Part shown: positions 10,997 to 20,700 of the stretch, piece after piece
Layout of the letters: each line of letters starts with the position of its first letter
How positions within the stretch are numbered: the stretch's first letter is position 1
Position numbers and translations under genes: made by a program
NCBI GenBank assembly: GCA_030549335.1
Contig: CM060184.1
Coordinates: 39,759,909-39,823,908, forward strand
Length of the DNA: 64,000 bases
Direction: 5' to 3'
DNA from: Pontederia crassipes
Lineage: Eukaryota > Streptophyta > Magnoliopsida > Commelinales > Pontederiaceae
The notes under the pieces: generated by a model
What the model saw: the letters and a program-made list of their open reading frames with translations, nothing else
Told to the model about the DNA's origin: nothing
Databases searched by the model: none

Positions 10997-12836
10997 TCAT
11001 GGCAACAAGTGTAAAGTGTCTACCTGACCCTGTAAGACACCAGCAGAGGGAACGGATGAGTACTCATATTGTAAAGTAAATTTTTTCTTACCTTTGCCCC
11101 GGATTGGGTTGGGAGTTGGTTTCGGACGGAGGGATAGAGTGAGGGTAGGGGCCATAGGCTTCATAAGGTGGGTCTTTTTCTTTTCCTGGCGAGGCGCCAA
11201 GAGCATATCAGAGTCTTCCTGCTCATCATGGGATGAGTCATCTTCGATCATCTCAGCGGGAGCCCGAAGTCCAGCAGAAGCACACGCAACAAGAGCCACA
11301 TGGTTGGGAATAGATCCATGCAAGGACGTGCACTCAGTATCACCGACGACCTGCATGGGAGGGGCAAAGAGGGTCTGTGAGGGAACAATGGTAGGAGAGG
11401 GAGGCGACACCCAGATGAGAAGAGAAGAGGTTAGGGTGAAGGGGGTTTGGGAGATAGCGTTAGGAGTATATCTGGAGCGGGATGGGGGGAGACGTGTGGA
11501 CAGCGCAAATGCCTCAGAGAGGGATCAACGGTCATCGGTGATGCATTTTTACCTATCACATTAGAAGAAACACGTAGAGTTAGTGGTGTATGAGAGCCGT
11601 TAGATACAACTGAGATATGTCGTTGGATGGCATTCCCATGGATCGTTGACGGGGCGGTGATAAGCGGAGTGTCAGGTAGGCCCACGTAGGTGTCGCACGT
11701 GCCACTATGATCTGACGGGTTACCACGGGGGCCTACATCAGCTGTCGCCATGGTGATTTTAGCCGTCGAGCGAGCACCAGGGGGATGGTGGTCCGCACCC
11801 CCGGCGCTACTAGCTGTACGACAAGCACCAGACGTCTGCGACTGAGCGGTAGGGCAGTTTAGTTCTAGAGAATGGGGCCAGGGGAGATGCAGCTACGACG
11901 GCTGATGACTCGAAGTTGGGTGGGTCGTCGTACGCATCCAAGGCCTGAACAGTAGCGTGGCCACCCGGGGCTCCCCTTTCGTGAGAGCGCTAGGGCAGGC
12001 TTCCAGGCAGTGTCCGATGATGCCGTAACGATAACAAAAGGTTGGGAGATTCTCATACGTAGCTTGTTGGAGGTAATGCTCCCCATTCGGAACAGAAATC
12101 CAGATGGCCTGTCGAAGAGGAGAAGCAAGGTTTACCTCAACATAGGATCGAGCGCAAGGCACATCAATGGAGTTGAGAGCATGTTCATTTATGTAGAGAA
12201 TAGATTTGAAAGCCGCTGGAATGCATTTGAGAGATGGGGTTACGAAGCTCCAACAACAGATCTGGGAGCCAGATGAGCTGGATCCAGAGAGGATGCTGAG
12301 TCGAGGTGGAGAAACGGGGAAAGAGAGGTGACACGGAGCAGATGACCTCCGAACTCCCACGGGCCGCCGGTTAAGAGCTGCATACTCATTCTCAAAAGCA
12401 AAGAGGAAAAAGGAGTTACCTAGATGCGAGATGATCGGAGGGAAAGCGGCACCCCAGAGTGGCCTAATTCCTTGCTTGAGCACCTCCAGAGAACCAATGA
12501 ATCGGCCCATGAGACATAGTCTGCGGTAATCAGAGAAGGGGGTAGTGTTCGAGGTAGGGATGACAACTTTGGCTGTGGTGGCCGCCTATAGTTCCCTAAG
12601 TTGGAGAGGTGAGATTTTTGTAAATATGGCCGTAGCAAGGCAATTTCTACGGGCTTCCATGAGCCATGATTTTGCAGGGCGTGGTGGGATGGAGGGGGGG
12701 GGGGGGGGGGGGGGAGTCCCTAGTGATTTGAAGGAGCGAGAGGTTGGGGTTGTTTTTTATGGAAGAGGGGGAAAGGGTCATCTACAAGGCCGGGGTCTCC
12801 TCCTAGGAGAGAGGCGACCGTGACCGGAGTGGACAT
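10997..12836 (-). pseudogene. L1 ORF1: DUF4283 / zinc-knuckle nucleic-acid-binding protein (decayed)
   Basis: The likely start is the ATG at 12836 (MSTPVTVASLLGGD), about 165 bp inside the element's 5' end. A DUF4283-like block lies around 12090-12510 (MGRFIGSLEVLKQGIRPLWG, FFLFAFENEYAAL, CARSYVEVNLASPL). A zinc-knuckle remnant CYRYGIIGHCLEAC follows, with its second Cys changed to Tyr. The C-terminal part is Pro/Ser-rich. A 21-base G run at 12694-12714 (C run in the coding sense) and in-frame stops interrupt it. The last codon overlaps the start of ORF2 in an ATGA arrangement at 10997-11000, consistent with termination-reinitiation coupling. Confidence 0.7.
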
Positions 12837-13013
12837 CTTGACTATGAGGGGAAAATCTGGTGGTGGGAAAGCAGGGTTCTTGTGGGTGGCGCCTCCGACG
12901 GGGAGTTGCCGGAGACGAGGGGGGAAACTACCCCAAGTGGCAGCGGCATGGATGGGCGCTAGGGTTTCAAACTATCTGGCGCAAGATCACACTACTTCAT
13001 TCTACACACATCC

Positions 13014-13600
13014 TTGAAGAAAGAGACTATCTCATATGTTAACATAGCATAAATATAGAAAGACTAAAAAAGCAGAACCATAACTTAATAAAAAGACTAA
13101 AAAAGTAACAATTATAGAAAGATATATCTACGGATCGATGAAGTGATTTCTTACAAGATGCTTGCTCTCGAACTCCTCCCCTATTTCAATGACATCATAG
13201 GAAGAACATAAGTTAAAATGAAGAAAAAAGAAGAAGAAGACGACATGCAAAAAGGATGAGTTGTTTGATTTGTCGCCTAAGAAAGCGTTCTTTACATGAA
13301 GATGAAGAAGGCGCTCTCGTTGGTGGCGTTGCACCTCTTCGTCGATACCATGAAGGTTGATTATCCAGAATAATCTCAACCAATTGAATGTTACCTTGCA
13401 GGGAAGAAGCCTTGCTAGGTGACAAGAGAGTGTAACCATCAATAAGCTTTGAGCATTTCAATCCCCATTTCACCATCAAGAATTCAATGAGATGACGACC
13501 ACTGTAGATTAAGATGATCCAATACTTAATATAGGGCTACATCTCCATGCAATATAATGAAAGATTAAACCTTCGGTTATGGTATGTTGTTATAAATACG
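13014..13600. other. Unassigned intergenic DNA
   Basis: Sequence between the L1 and a CACTA-type end. Short open frames on both strands lack family motifs and overlap each other, so I call no gene. Confidence 0.5.
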
Positions 13601-13603
13601 GAA

Positions 13604-13720
13604 CACTACAAGAGCCGTCGAAAATTGTAAAAAAATTGTCACAAAGGTAAGTTTGCGACATATATTTTGAGGGGAGAGAACCGTCATAAAATTGCTCGTC
13701 GCAAACATTTTTTGACGGCT
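13604..13720. mobile_element. CACTA-type terminus (one end only)
   Basis: Starts CACTACAAGAGCCGTCG, a CACTA terminal sequence of a different subfamily from the one at 5637. An inverted copy of the next bases (agagccgtc ... gacggctct) closes about 105 bp downstream, a subterminal hairpin of the kind CACTA elements carry. No matching right end was found before the next recognisable repeat at 14127, so this is a fragment or a decayed element. Confidence 0.55.
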
Positions 13721-14126
13721 CTACCACAGTCTTGGGAAACATTTGCCATGGTTGCGGCTGTAGGAAAGTTCCCACGGAAGAGACCCTGTGGAAAATGTTT
13801 CCCATGGCTCAGGCTGTGGGAACTTCTCACGTGTCATGGGCTACTTTTTCGCTTCTCCGAAAATCTCGTGCGGCAACGGCACCTCCCCTCTTCGGGACGT
13901 CTGTTCAGCCTCCATGAACTCTACTGGAAAGACTCTCTTTGGAACATCTCCTAGCAAGCTATACCACAATGCAAGAATAGAACACACATAAAGATAAAAG
14001 GGAAAGCATATATCTATTCCATGACTCGATCGCTACTCCTATCGGATGTGTTCACAATGGGAGGAGACATGAGTTTATATAGAAGAGCCATCCTCACTAA
14101 CTCCTTAACAACTCCACTAATCCATC
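13721..14126. other. Unassigned, possibly CACTA-derived
   Basis: Contains related words (ccatggttgcggctgt, ccatggctcaggctgt) suggesting an internal duplication, and several overlapping short open frames in all plus-strand frames. No recognisable product. Confidence 0.35.
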
Positions 14127-14381
14127 CCACAATATTAGGGATCTCGCAAGATCCCCTTGATTCTAGAGATCTTACACGATCCTCTAGCTATATCGAAAAC
14201 CCCCACTTTAGGTGCTAAGATATTATTCTCCATATCCCTTAATCTCCTCCACAAGTTCCGCACAAAGGATAATCATTAAGATCACCCTGTGATATTCTAG
14301 GATCTTCCTCGATTCCCTGGTTGGCCTCAAGATCTTCTCCACAAGATCCTCCCTGATATTATCTTCAGGATCCACTTGGAA
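14127..14381. repeat. Repeat X, copy 1
   Basis: About 255 bp (acaatattagggatctcgca ... ggatccacttggaa) repeated in direct orientation at 18268-18526 with roughly 85-90% identity by eye. The copy abuts a copia LTR directly. Its identity is unknown; it may be part of another element's LTR. Confidence 0.8.
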
Positions 14382-14862
14382 TGTTGGAATTTATAACAGA
14401 TATAAATTCTAGAGGTTGTCGGGACTTTTCCACGAACTCTTGACGAACGCACTTGCACCTCGGGATCGGGAATTGGACCTCAAGGGACAAAACTCTTTGC
14501 CACAATACAAGTACTCTGGACGAACCTCTGCAAAAGTATATTTGAGACCTATGCTATGGGTCCCCTTTTATAGGGTAGGGAGGCTTAAGCGAGAAGTTAG
14601 GCAGAATGCATCATGTGTGTCCAACGCGCGTGATGTGCAACCCTCTTATCTCACGGCGTGAGATTAGAGCATCGTCTGCGCAAATCGCACGAACTACATG
14701 CTTCGCGCGGTCCACTCTGACCGCATGCGGTCCGCGCGCTATCAGCTCCCACCATGCGTCCTACGTGCCGTCGCGCGCTGCCCGTGCGTCGGCACGAGTT
14801 TTGCTTAAGTTGGCTGCTTGCATGTGTGGCCCACATGCCCAAAAGGGCATTTGTTCCAACAA
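14382..14862 (-). repeat. 3' LTR of the copia fragment
   Basis: 481 bp bounded by TGTTGGAATT and GTTCCAACA, giving TG...CA ends with an 8-bp terminal inverted repeat. A TATA box (minus-strand TATAAAAG, plus 14565-14572) lies inside. The neighbouring internal bases on the minus strand form a purine-rich tract immediately before the LTR start, as in copia elements. Confidence 0.8.
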
Positions 14863-15870
14863 TCTCCCATCTGCCCGCATTGGGCATCGTACTTTTATTT
14901 ATCCAGAATTGGTAAATGTGTCGTGCGACCCACGAGTACAAGCACGCTTCTTTATAAGAGCTAGAAAGATACCTATTAAGGTTCAATCGCTCAACTATCT
15001 CTAGATTACATGTCATGCCCTTCAGGTATTCATGACACCTCTCATATGAGCCAACAAATGCTCAAAATAATGTAACTCGTTATGCTCTAGATTTGACTTG
15101 CACTATAGCCAAGACAACACATGTCATGCTCCGCGGTAACTATCTTTCACATACACTATTTTAAAAAATAATTAGCCAATTGTATGTGAAAGCTTAATGC
15201 AGCTCATAACAGTTCTTTCTCTCGCTCTCATGTCTCTTAGTAGTGAACTAGCTGCTTTCCTAGAGGTGGCTCGACAGGCTACTTTATTTTTTCACCTTTG
15301 AGTACCCCCGCTAAAGTAGCAAACACTAATTCCTTCCCTTAAGACATAGTCAAGAATCTAAGGGCACATGTAGATGAATCATCTGTCAGAGACTCACACC
15401 ATGATAATCATTGAACTAATCAATTCATCATGTCTCTCTAGATCGACTTTGCATATTTGATACTAAATACAAATATTGTGGTGGAGACTCCCACTGAAGG
15501 AGCGTATGTCTAGCTCTGTTTAATTATACACCGCACAGACTTAAGTCCAATCGCTACCTTTTAGCGCCTGACCCGAGTTTTCAAATTGCTCGCTGTTCAA
15601 TAGCGGCAAATTTGAATCTCGTATCTGGCCTCTCTCTCTCTTAATTAGGCGACATTGAGTTACTAAAACTCATGTTTTAATAATTACACTATGACTCACA
15701 TAGTTCATTCCGCTTGCTATCTACGTAAGCGACGAAAATATTTGTTCGTGTGAGTGAACAAATCTAGGCCTGATCGACATACTTTTCACATGCATAATAA
15801 GAATTCTAGAGAATGAATTTATACAAGAAACATAATCTTTTATTCATTGAAGATTTGAGTACATTATTGT
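14863..15870 (-). other. Non-coding 3' internal region of the copia fragment
   Basis: About 1 kb between the end of the polymerase frame and the LTR, with no coding signature. It contains a second purine-rich tract (minus AGTGGGAGTC near 15490) resembling an extra polypurine tract. The region is treated as untranslated retroelement sequence. Confidence 0.5.
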
Positions 15871-15872
15871 GT

Positions 15873-18254
15873 TTATAATCTACGCAGCCCTAAGGTATTT
15901 ACATGTCTCAAGAATGCCTCTTTTGGCAATGGTTTGGTGAACGTACCAGCAACCATATTGTGCGTTGATATGTACTCAACTGAGATCTCCTCTTTAACTT
16001 CTTGATTTCGTACAAATTTGTACTTCATGTTGATATGCTTTACTTTGCAATGGTATTTCTTGTCCTTCACATAAGCTATGGCTGCTTGATTGTCACTTCA
16101 TGGATCAAATTCGATTCAGTGGGATCTTTCACTCACATTTTGGAGGATCATCTTCTTCGTTGCATTCTTAGAAATTCTCAGGTTTTGAAGGAATCTTCTA
16201 AGACATAAGACCTCTTGTACTGCCATTGAACAAGCTATGAATTCTGCCTCCATAATTGATAGTGCCACACAATTTTGTTTCTTGCTACTCCAAGTAATAA
16301 CACCATTGCTGAGCAAGAAAGTATATCCGAAGGTGGATTTTCGTTCATCAACGTTACCAGCCCAATCGGCATCGGTGAATCCAGCAAGTCGTACACTTCC
16401 TCCATAATAGTACAATGCAAGATCTGCAGTACCCTTGAGGTATTTCATGATTCTTTTCACCGCCTTCCAGTGTTGGCGTCACAGATTAGCCTAACATCGA
16501 CTAACAAGACCCACGGCAAAACATATGTCTAGCCGAGTACACAACATAGCGTACATCATGCTGCCGACCACACTCGCATAGGGAACATTGGACATTTCCT
16601 TTTGTTCCTCTGGAGTTTTAGGGCACATGTCCAAGCTTAAAACCTCGCATTTATAATAGGAGTGTCAATGGATTTGCAGCCATCCATGCAAAATCGTTCC
16701 AAAACCTTTTTTATATATGATTCCTACGACAAAGCAAGGAGTCGTTTGGAATGGTCGCACTGGATTTTCACGCTTAGTATGTATGCTGCTTTACCCATGT
16801 TCTTCATCTCAAGCATGGAGGACAACCATTGCTTAATGGTAATGACATAGTCTCTATTATTCTCAGCTATTAGAATGTCATCAACATATAACGTTAGGAT
16901 AGCAAAATTATCCTTGGACTTATGAACATACACACAAGTCCTATTTGGCAAGTGGAACCAGGCGTCTGGTTCCGCCTGGTTCCAGCTGGTTCCGCCAAAC
17001 GATGTGACGTTTGGCGGAATCGGATAAAGAACGGATTCCAAAAAAAGGGGTCACGTTACCCCTTTTTCCTTCACAAATGGTGGAACCAAGTACTGTAGCA
17101 ACCGTAGTTTTTTTTAAGTTGACGTGTTAACTTTTTTTTCCAATTTTGTTTATTCTTTTTTTTTTCTTTCTTTATTTTCTCTCACACACATATGTATCTT
17201 ATAAAATAATTTATTTATTATAACATATTAATATAATATTATTTTTTCACTTGTTGTTTCATTAATAATTTTTAATATTTTACTACATATAATTTATTAA
17301 AAATTGATTTCTTGATATTTAAATAATTTTTTTATGAATTTTTTTGAACAAATTTTTTAATTTTTACTTTTTTTATTTATTAACAATATTTTATTTTATA
17401 TTTATAATATAAATTTTTATTTCAAACCCACCAAAAATTAATCCATCACATTTACTTTTTTCTATCACATCAACTATATACCTTATTCTTCATCATCAAA
17501 TTCCACTCTATCCAAACACAACTAGAACTACGGAAACTTGATGGAACTCTAGTTCCTATTGCCAAACGGCTCCACAGTGATTTTCATCAATCATGTTAAA
17601 ATCGTACGAAATGATTGATTGATTAAATTTTAGATACCACTGTCTAGATAATTATTTTAGTCCATAAATGGACCGGCATAGTTTGCAAACTTTGCACTCT
17701 TCTCTTTTTATAATGAAGTTTTGAGGTTGCTCCATGTAAATTTCTTCATCTAGTTTTCCATTAAGAAATACAATTTTTACATCCATTTGATGTAATTTTA
17801 AGTTCATATGTGTGACTATAGCTAATATTAGGCGAATTGAAACAAACCTTACAACAGGTGCAAAAGTTTCTTCATAGTCAACACCCGATGTTTGGGTGAA
17901 ACCTTTCGCCACTAGGTGGACTTTATATCTCTCAATTGATCCATCCATGCCATGTTTAGTTTTGAGAACTCATTTGTTCCCAATTACCTTACGGCCTGGC
18001 GGGAGATCAACCAAGTCCCAGAGTTGATTTTTCTGCATGGACCCTAACTCTTCCTCCATTGCCTTAATCCATTCTTCTTTAGCAGGGGACGAGTGAACAT
18101 CTTTGTCCAATTTGGGCTCAAGTTCATTTTCCAGACTTACTATGTTGACCTCATGTGGTTCATGTTCATGTAACCCTTCGATGTCAAGTCGTTGGCGCAG
18201 AATATGTTTTCTAGTAGTCCGTCGAAGAGAACTTTCAGATTGGTCAATTGGCAT
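15873..18254 (-). pseudogene. Copia pol remnant: reverse transcriptase and RNase H
   Basis: Minus-strand blocks in order are: EEWIKAMEEELGSMQKNQLW at the reverse-transcriptase entry, VAKGFTQTSGVDYEETFAPV, LHQMDVKIVFLNGKLDEEIY, the catalytic YVDDILIA, then RNase H with FTDADWAGNVDERKSTFGY, ITWSSKKQ and MEAEFIA. These are diagnostic of Ty1/copia. The region is broken in several places and split by a MITE; treated as a fossil. Confidence 0.9.
16938..17573 (-). mobile_element. hAT-like MITE, copy 1, inside copia pol
   Basis: About 636 bp with imperfect terminal inverted repeats GTCCTATTTGGCAA and (reverse complement of the right end) GAGCCGTTTGGCAA. It sits between two reverse-transcriptase coding blocks. 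Flanking host-side bases suggest an approximately 8-bp duplication (minus strand CACTGTG and ACTTGTGTG), which points to hAT. The AT-rich interior is the reverse complement of the interior at 47895-48500 (ttgatgtgat, aaagtaaatgtgatgga). It has no coding capacity. Confidence 0.75.
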
Positions 18255-18267
18255 TTGTGAATCTTTC

Positions 18268-18526
18268 CCACAATATTAGGGATCTCCCAAGATCCCCTTG
18301 ATTCTAGAGATCCTACACGATCCTCTAGTTATAACAAAACCCCCACTTTAGGTGCTGGATTATTATTCTCCATATCCCTTGATTATCTCCACGAGATCCG
18401 CACCAAGGATAATCATCAAGACCACCCTATGATATCCTGGGATCCTCCTCGATTCCCTAGTTGGCCTCAAGATCTTCTCCACAAAGATCCTCCTTGATAT
18501 TATCTTTAGGATCAACATGGAATGAT
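18268..18526. repeat. Repeat X, copy 2
   Basis: Direct repeat of 14127-14381, starting acaatattagggatctcc. It lies immediately beyond the truncated internal end of the copia fragment, so the two copies bracket that fragment. This could reflect insertion into a larger repeated element followed by rearrangement. Confidence 0.8.
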
Positions 18527-18619
18527 CTCCCGGATCCACGCTGATCTTCTCGAGATCCTTCTTGATTTCCTAGAGTTAGGTGGCTGGCCAGAATCTCCAA
18601 GGAACCTCCATGATCTTCG

Positions 18620-20700
18620 GTTGATATGATGCGCCCCATCATATCCTTCTAATTGCCATCTTTGTTCCAAGGAGTAACCGATTGGTGTTACTTGTGGACA
18701 GTTGTCCTCCTCGACTCTTGCCATCCTTTCAGGTAGTTTGGGATAGGTGGATTTGGCCTGGGACGATATCGTCCCTCTGCTGCCTAAGTGCGCGCTGCAT
18801 TGCTCTACCGTCGTTGCCAAACTGGGCGTTCTGTCAAACTGGGCATAATGCCAAAGTACATAGAATACCAAAGTGGGCGCCGCCTGCGTTCCAGCTTTGC
18901 CTGCCGCAACGTCCCATGCTCGTCCTGGGACGTGGCTGGAGAATGAGGCATGACACACGAGCTGAGCTGTGAGAAACATTTTTCACGGCCCAAGCCGAGC
19001 GTCACCCCTCGCCTTAGGCGAAACGTCAGGGCGCATGGAGGGACAGGCGCCCAATGCCCGCCCAGCCATGGCGTGCCTCGGACGCGCCCAAGCGCACGGA
19101 CGGCATGAGGACTGGGGCGAAGCATGAAGGCGGTGTAGGATAGATTCTCTGCCCAAAGTTGCATAATAGCTGATTTGACATTATGCCCACTTTGGCAATG
19201 GACGACGGGCGCAGCACGAAGGGCTTGGCACGATGGAGCAGGGCGCGATGCGGCATGGCGACGGAAGTCCTGAACTATTTGGCATCTCTCAGAAGTCAGG
19301 AGTTAGAGGCAAGCTTTGAGAAGGATAGCAAGTCTACCCAACAATCATGTGGTTTATCCATTAAAGGAAATGTGGCAGTTGGGAATAAGTTAGTTGGAAA
19401 GAGATAAGTTGGAAAACTTATCTCTTGGCCGAATGATTAGGGTGGAATCAAGAGGATTGTCCTTGGCTTAAATCTTGCAGAGAAGATAAAGTTTAAAGGG
19501 AGTTTTACAGATTAGGAGATCGAGGAGGATCCCTTAATTAGTGGAAAGATAAAATAGGGAGGTTGGAATTAGCCAGCCCTAGTATTTTATAAATAGAGGC
19601 CTTTGGCCGAGTTTTGTAATCATTGAGAAATCAATAAAGTTCCAAGCTTTCCTCCATATCCAAGTGTTCTCTAGAGGCATTGTGTGTGTGTGTTTTCGTT
19701 GCATGCAAGGCAGATGACCATGAAGGCTGCTAGAGTTATTGCGCATGAGGCGCTCCAAGCCGACCCCTTAAGGGCGTGACAACGTGATATGAGAGCGAGG
19801 TTCTGCAACAATGTCTAGAGAAAGATATGGACCTTGGACACGAAGCCGCACTGAAGCAGAGACGGCTGCCAGGGCGCGAGCGACACGATCGCGGGCAGCG
19901 GCCAAGGCGTGCGGGACGCGATCACTGGAGGTGGCATTCCCCATGCTGGTAGTGTGCATGAAGGAGAGCGACGGAAGATGACTCACGGGAAGTCCAAGGA
20001 GCCAGTGGGCACCTTGGAGAGGCAAGTCGACCAACTAGGGCAAAAGCTCTAGGACACGGATGCAGTGGTCCTTGGTCTGGAGGCCGTGGTGGGGCAGCAT
20101 GGCCAGGCTCTCGAGGAGGGCGTGACCGCATTGTAGGACATGGAGGCACAACTTCAGGCCATGGAGGCGGCCATGGACATGAAGGCCAAGACGATGGAGG
20201 TCGATGTCCTTAATCGACAACTTCTCGACGCAAGAGGATTGTCGGTGCGGTGTCCGTCCCAAAATTTACAGGCCCTGAACCGAAGAAGTGATTGAGAAGG
20301 GCTTCAAGACCAGCAGGATCGTGATCGAGAAGGATCATATTGACATGGCTCCCTGTTACTTGGCGGGCGACGCGCTTCTATGTTGGAGGTGCGTGGAGGA
20401 GGAAATCATGAAGTCCACAATCGTTATCGACACGTGGAGCAACTTCAAGACAGAACTGAAAAAACAGTTCTACCCAGAAATGCTCAAGAGGTTGCATGAC
20501 GAAGTTGACGACGCTAAGTCAAATAGGCTTGATGAAGAACTACATCGAGCGTGATGGAAGATTCTAGATGGCTCTTCTTCTTTTTGCAAGAATGGAGCCC
20601 TTTTGTGTACGGAGATGTCTGCAAGAAGATTGCTCTCGATCATTTCCGCACTGCCCTTTTCCTTTGACCCATGTTTCTTTCTTCCTTTTGTCAACTAGTT
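18620..20700 (+). mobile_element. Ty3/gypsy element, 5' part only (LTR, primer site, gag)
   Basis: An LTR-like region with a TATA box (TATAAATAG, 19588-19596) and a downstream AATAAA ends at GGCGTGACA (19781). It is followed at 19784 by GTGATATGAGAGCGAGGTTC, a decayed match to the TGGTATCAGAGC primer site (initiator methionine tRNA). A gag-type region follows. Pol and the 3' LTR are absent. The left LTR edge is uncertain; TGATATGATGCGCCCC near 18623 is one candidate. Confidence 0.7.
19812..20700 (+). pseudogene. Gypsy gag remnant
   Basis: Contains IEKDHIDMAPCYLAGDALLC followed by W, and IDTWSNFKTELKKQFYPEM. This is the retrotransposon gag domain pattern (TSMYLSGDAKLWWR, WxxFKxELxxQF). An acidic, coiled-coil-like upstream stretch (VDQLG, QLQAMEAAMDMKAK) fits gag N-termini. 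The region is broken and ends without pol; only the family call is meaningful. Confidence 0.75.

Larger units (their letters stand above)
3840..11000 (-). pseudogene. L1 ORF2: endonuclease, reverse transcriptase, RNase H (decayed, split by CACTA)
   Basis: MKILAWNYRGAF at 11000 opens the APE-type endonuclease. Its C-terminal part at 10210-10569 has the CASDHVPI (SDH) motif. Reverse-transcriptase blocks follow: AFIPRRSIQDNILIAQEL and KADMEKAFDCVSW (9217-9435), then GIRQGDPLSP and LLFIDDLLI, the catalytic FxDD box (8908-9210). After the CACTA insertion the frame resumes with SPKYILHH and LSQTGRATLIKSTISSIPNY (5216-5560). A zf-RVT block HLFFSCPTVLQLW lies at 4400-4530. An RNase H block with ALYAEA and CTDSESLVHII lies at about 3860-4040. 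Multiple frameshifts and stops are present. RNase H at the C-terminus is typical of plant L1. Confidence 0.85.
3651..13013 (-). mobile_element. Plant L1-type LINE, near full length, with flanking target duplication
   Basis: The element proper is 3662-13002 on the minus strand. Its poly(A) tail appears as a T run at 3662-3668, and it is flanked by exact 11-bp direct repeats TACACACATCC at 3651-3661 and 13003-13013. Removing the CACTA insertion (5637-8928) leaves about 6.05 kb, the usual full length for plant L1. Order on the minus strand: 5' UTR, ORF1 (DUF4283 plus zinc knuckle), ORF2 (endonuclease, reverse transcriptase, zf-RVT, RNase H), 3' UTR. Both ORFs carry several stops and frameshifts, including one at a G run near 10562-10568, so the copy is inactive. 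Confidence 0.9.
14382..18260 (-). mobile_element. Ty1/copia element fragment, minus strand
   Basis: One LTR (14382-14862) is joined through a polypurine-type tract (minus strand AGATGGGAGAT) to an internal region. That region holds reverse transcriptase and RNase H on the minus strand. Gag, protease, integrase and the 5' LTR are not seen; the internal region ends against repeat X copy 2. A hAT-like MITE sits inside the polymerase region. The copy is an inactive fossil. Confidence 0.85.

Noticed and set aside
11094-11564. 156-codon plus-strand open frame
   Set aside because: Antisense to L1 ORF1; no motif of its own.
18512-19260. GC-rich open frames on the minus strand as a host gene
   Set aside because: They lie within the LTR-like region of the gypsy fragment, overlap in several frames and have no domain.
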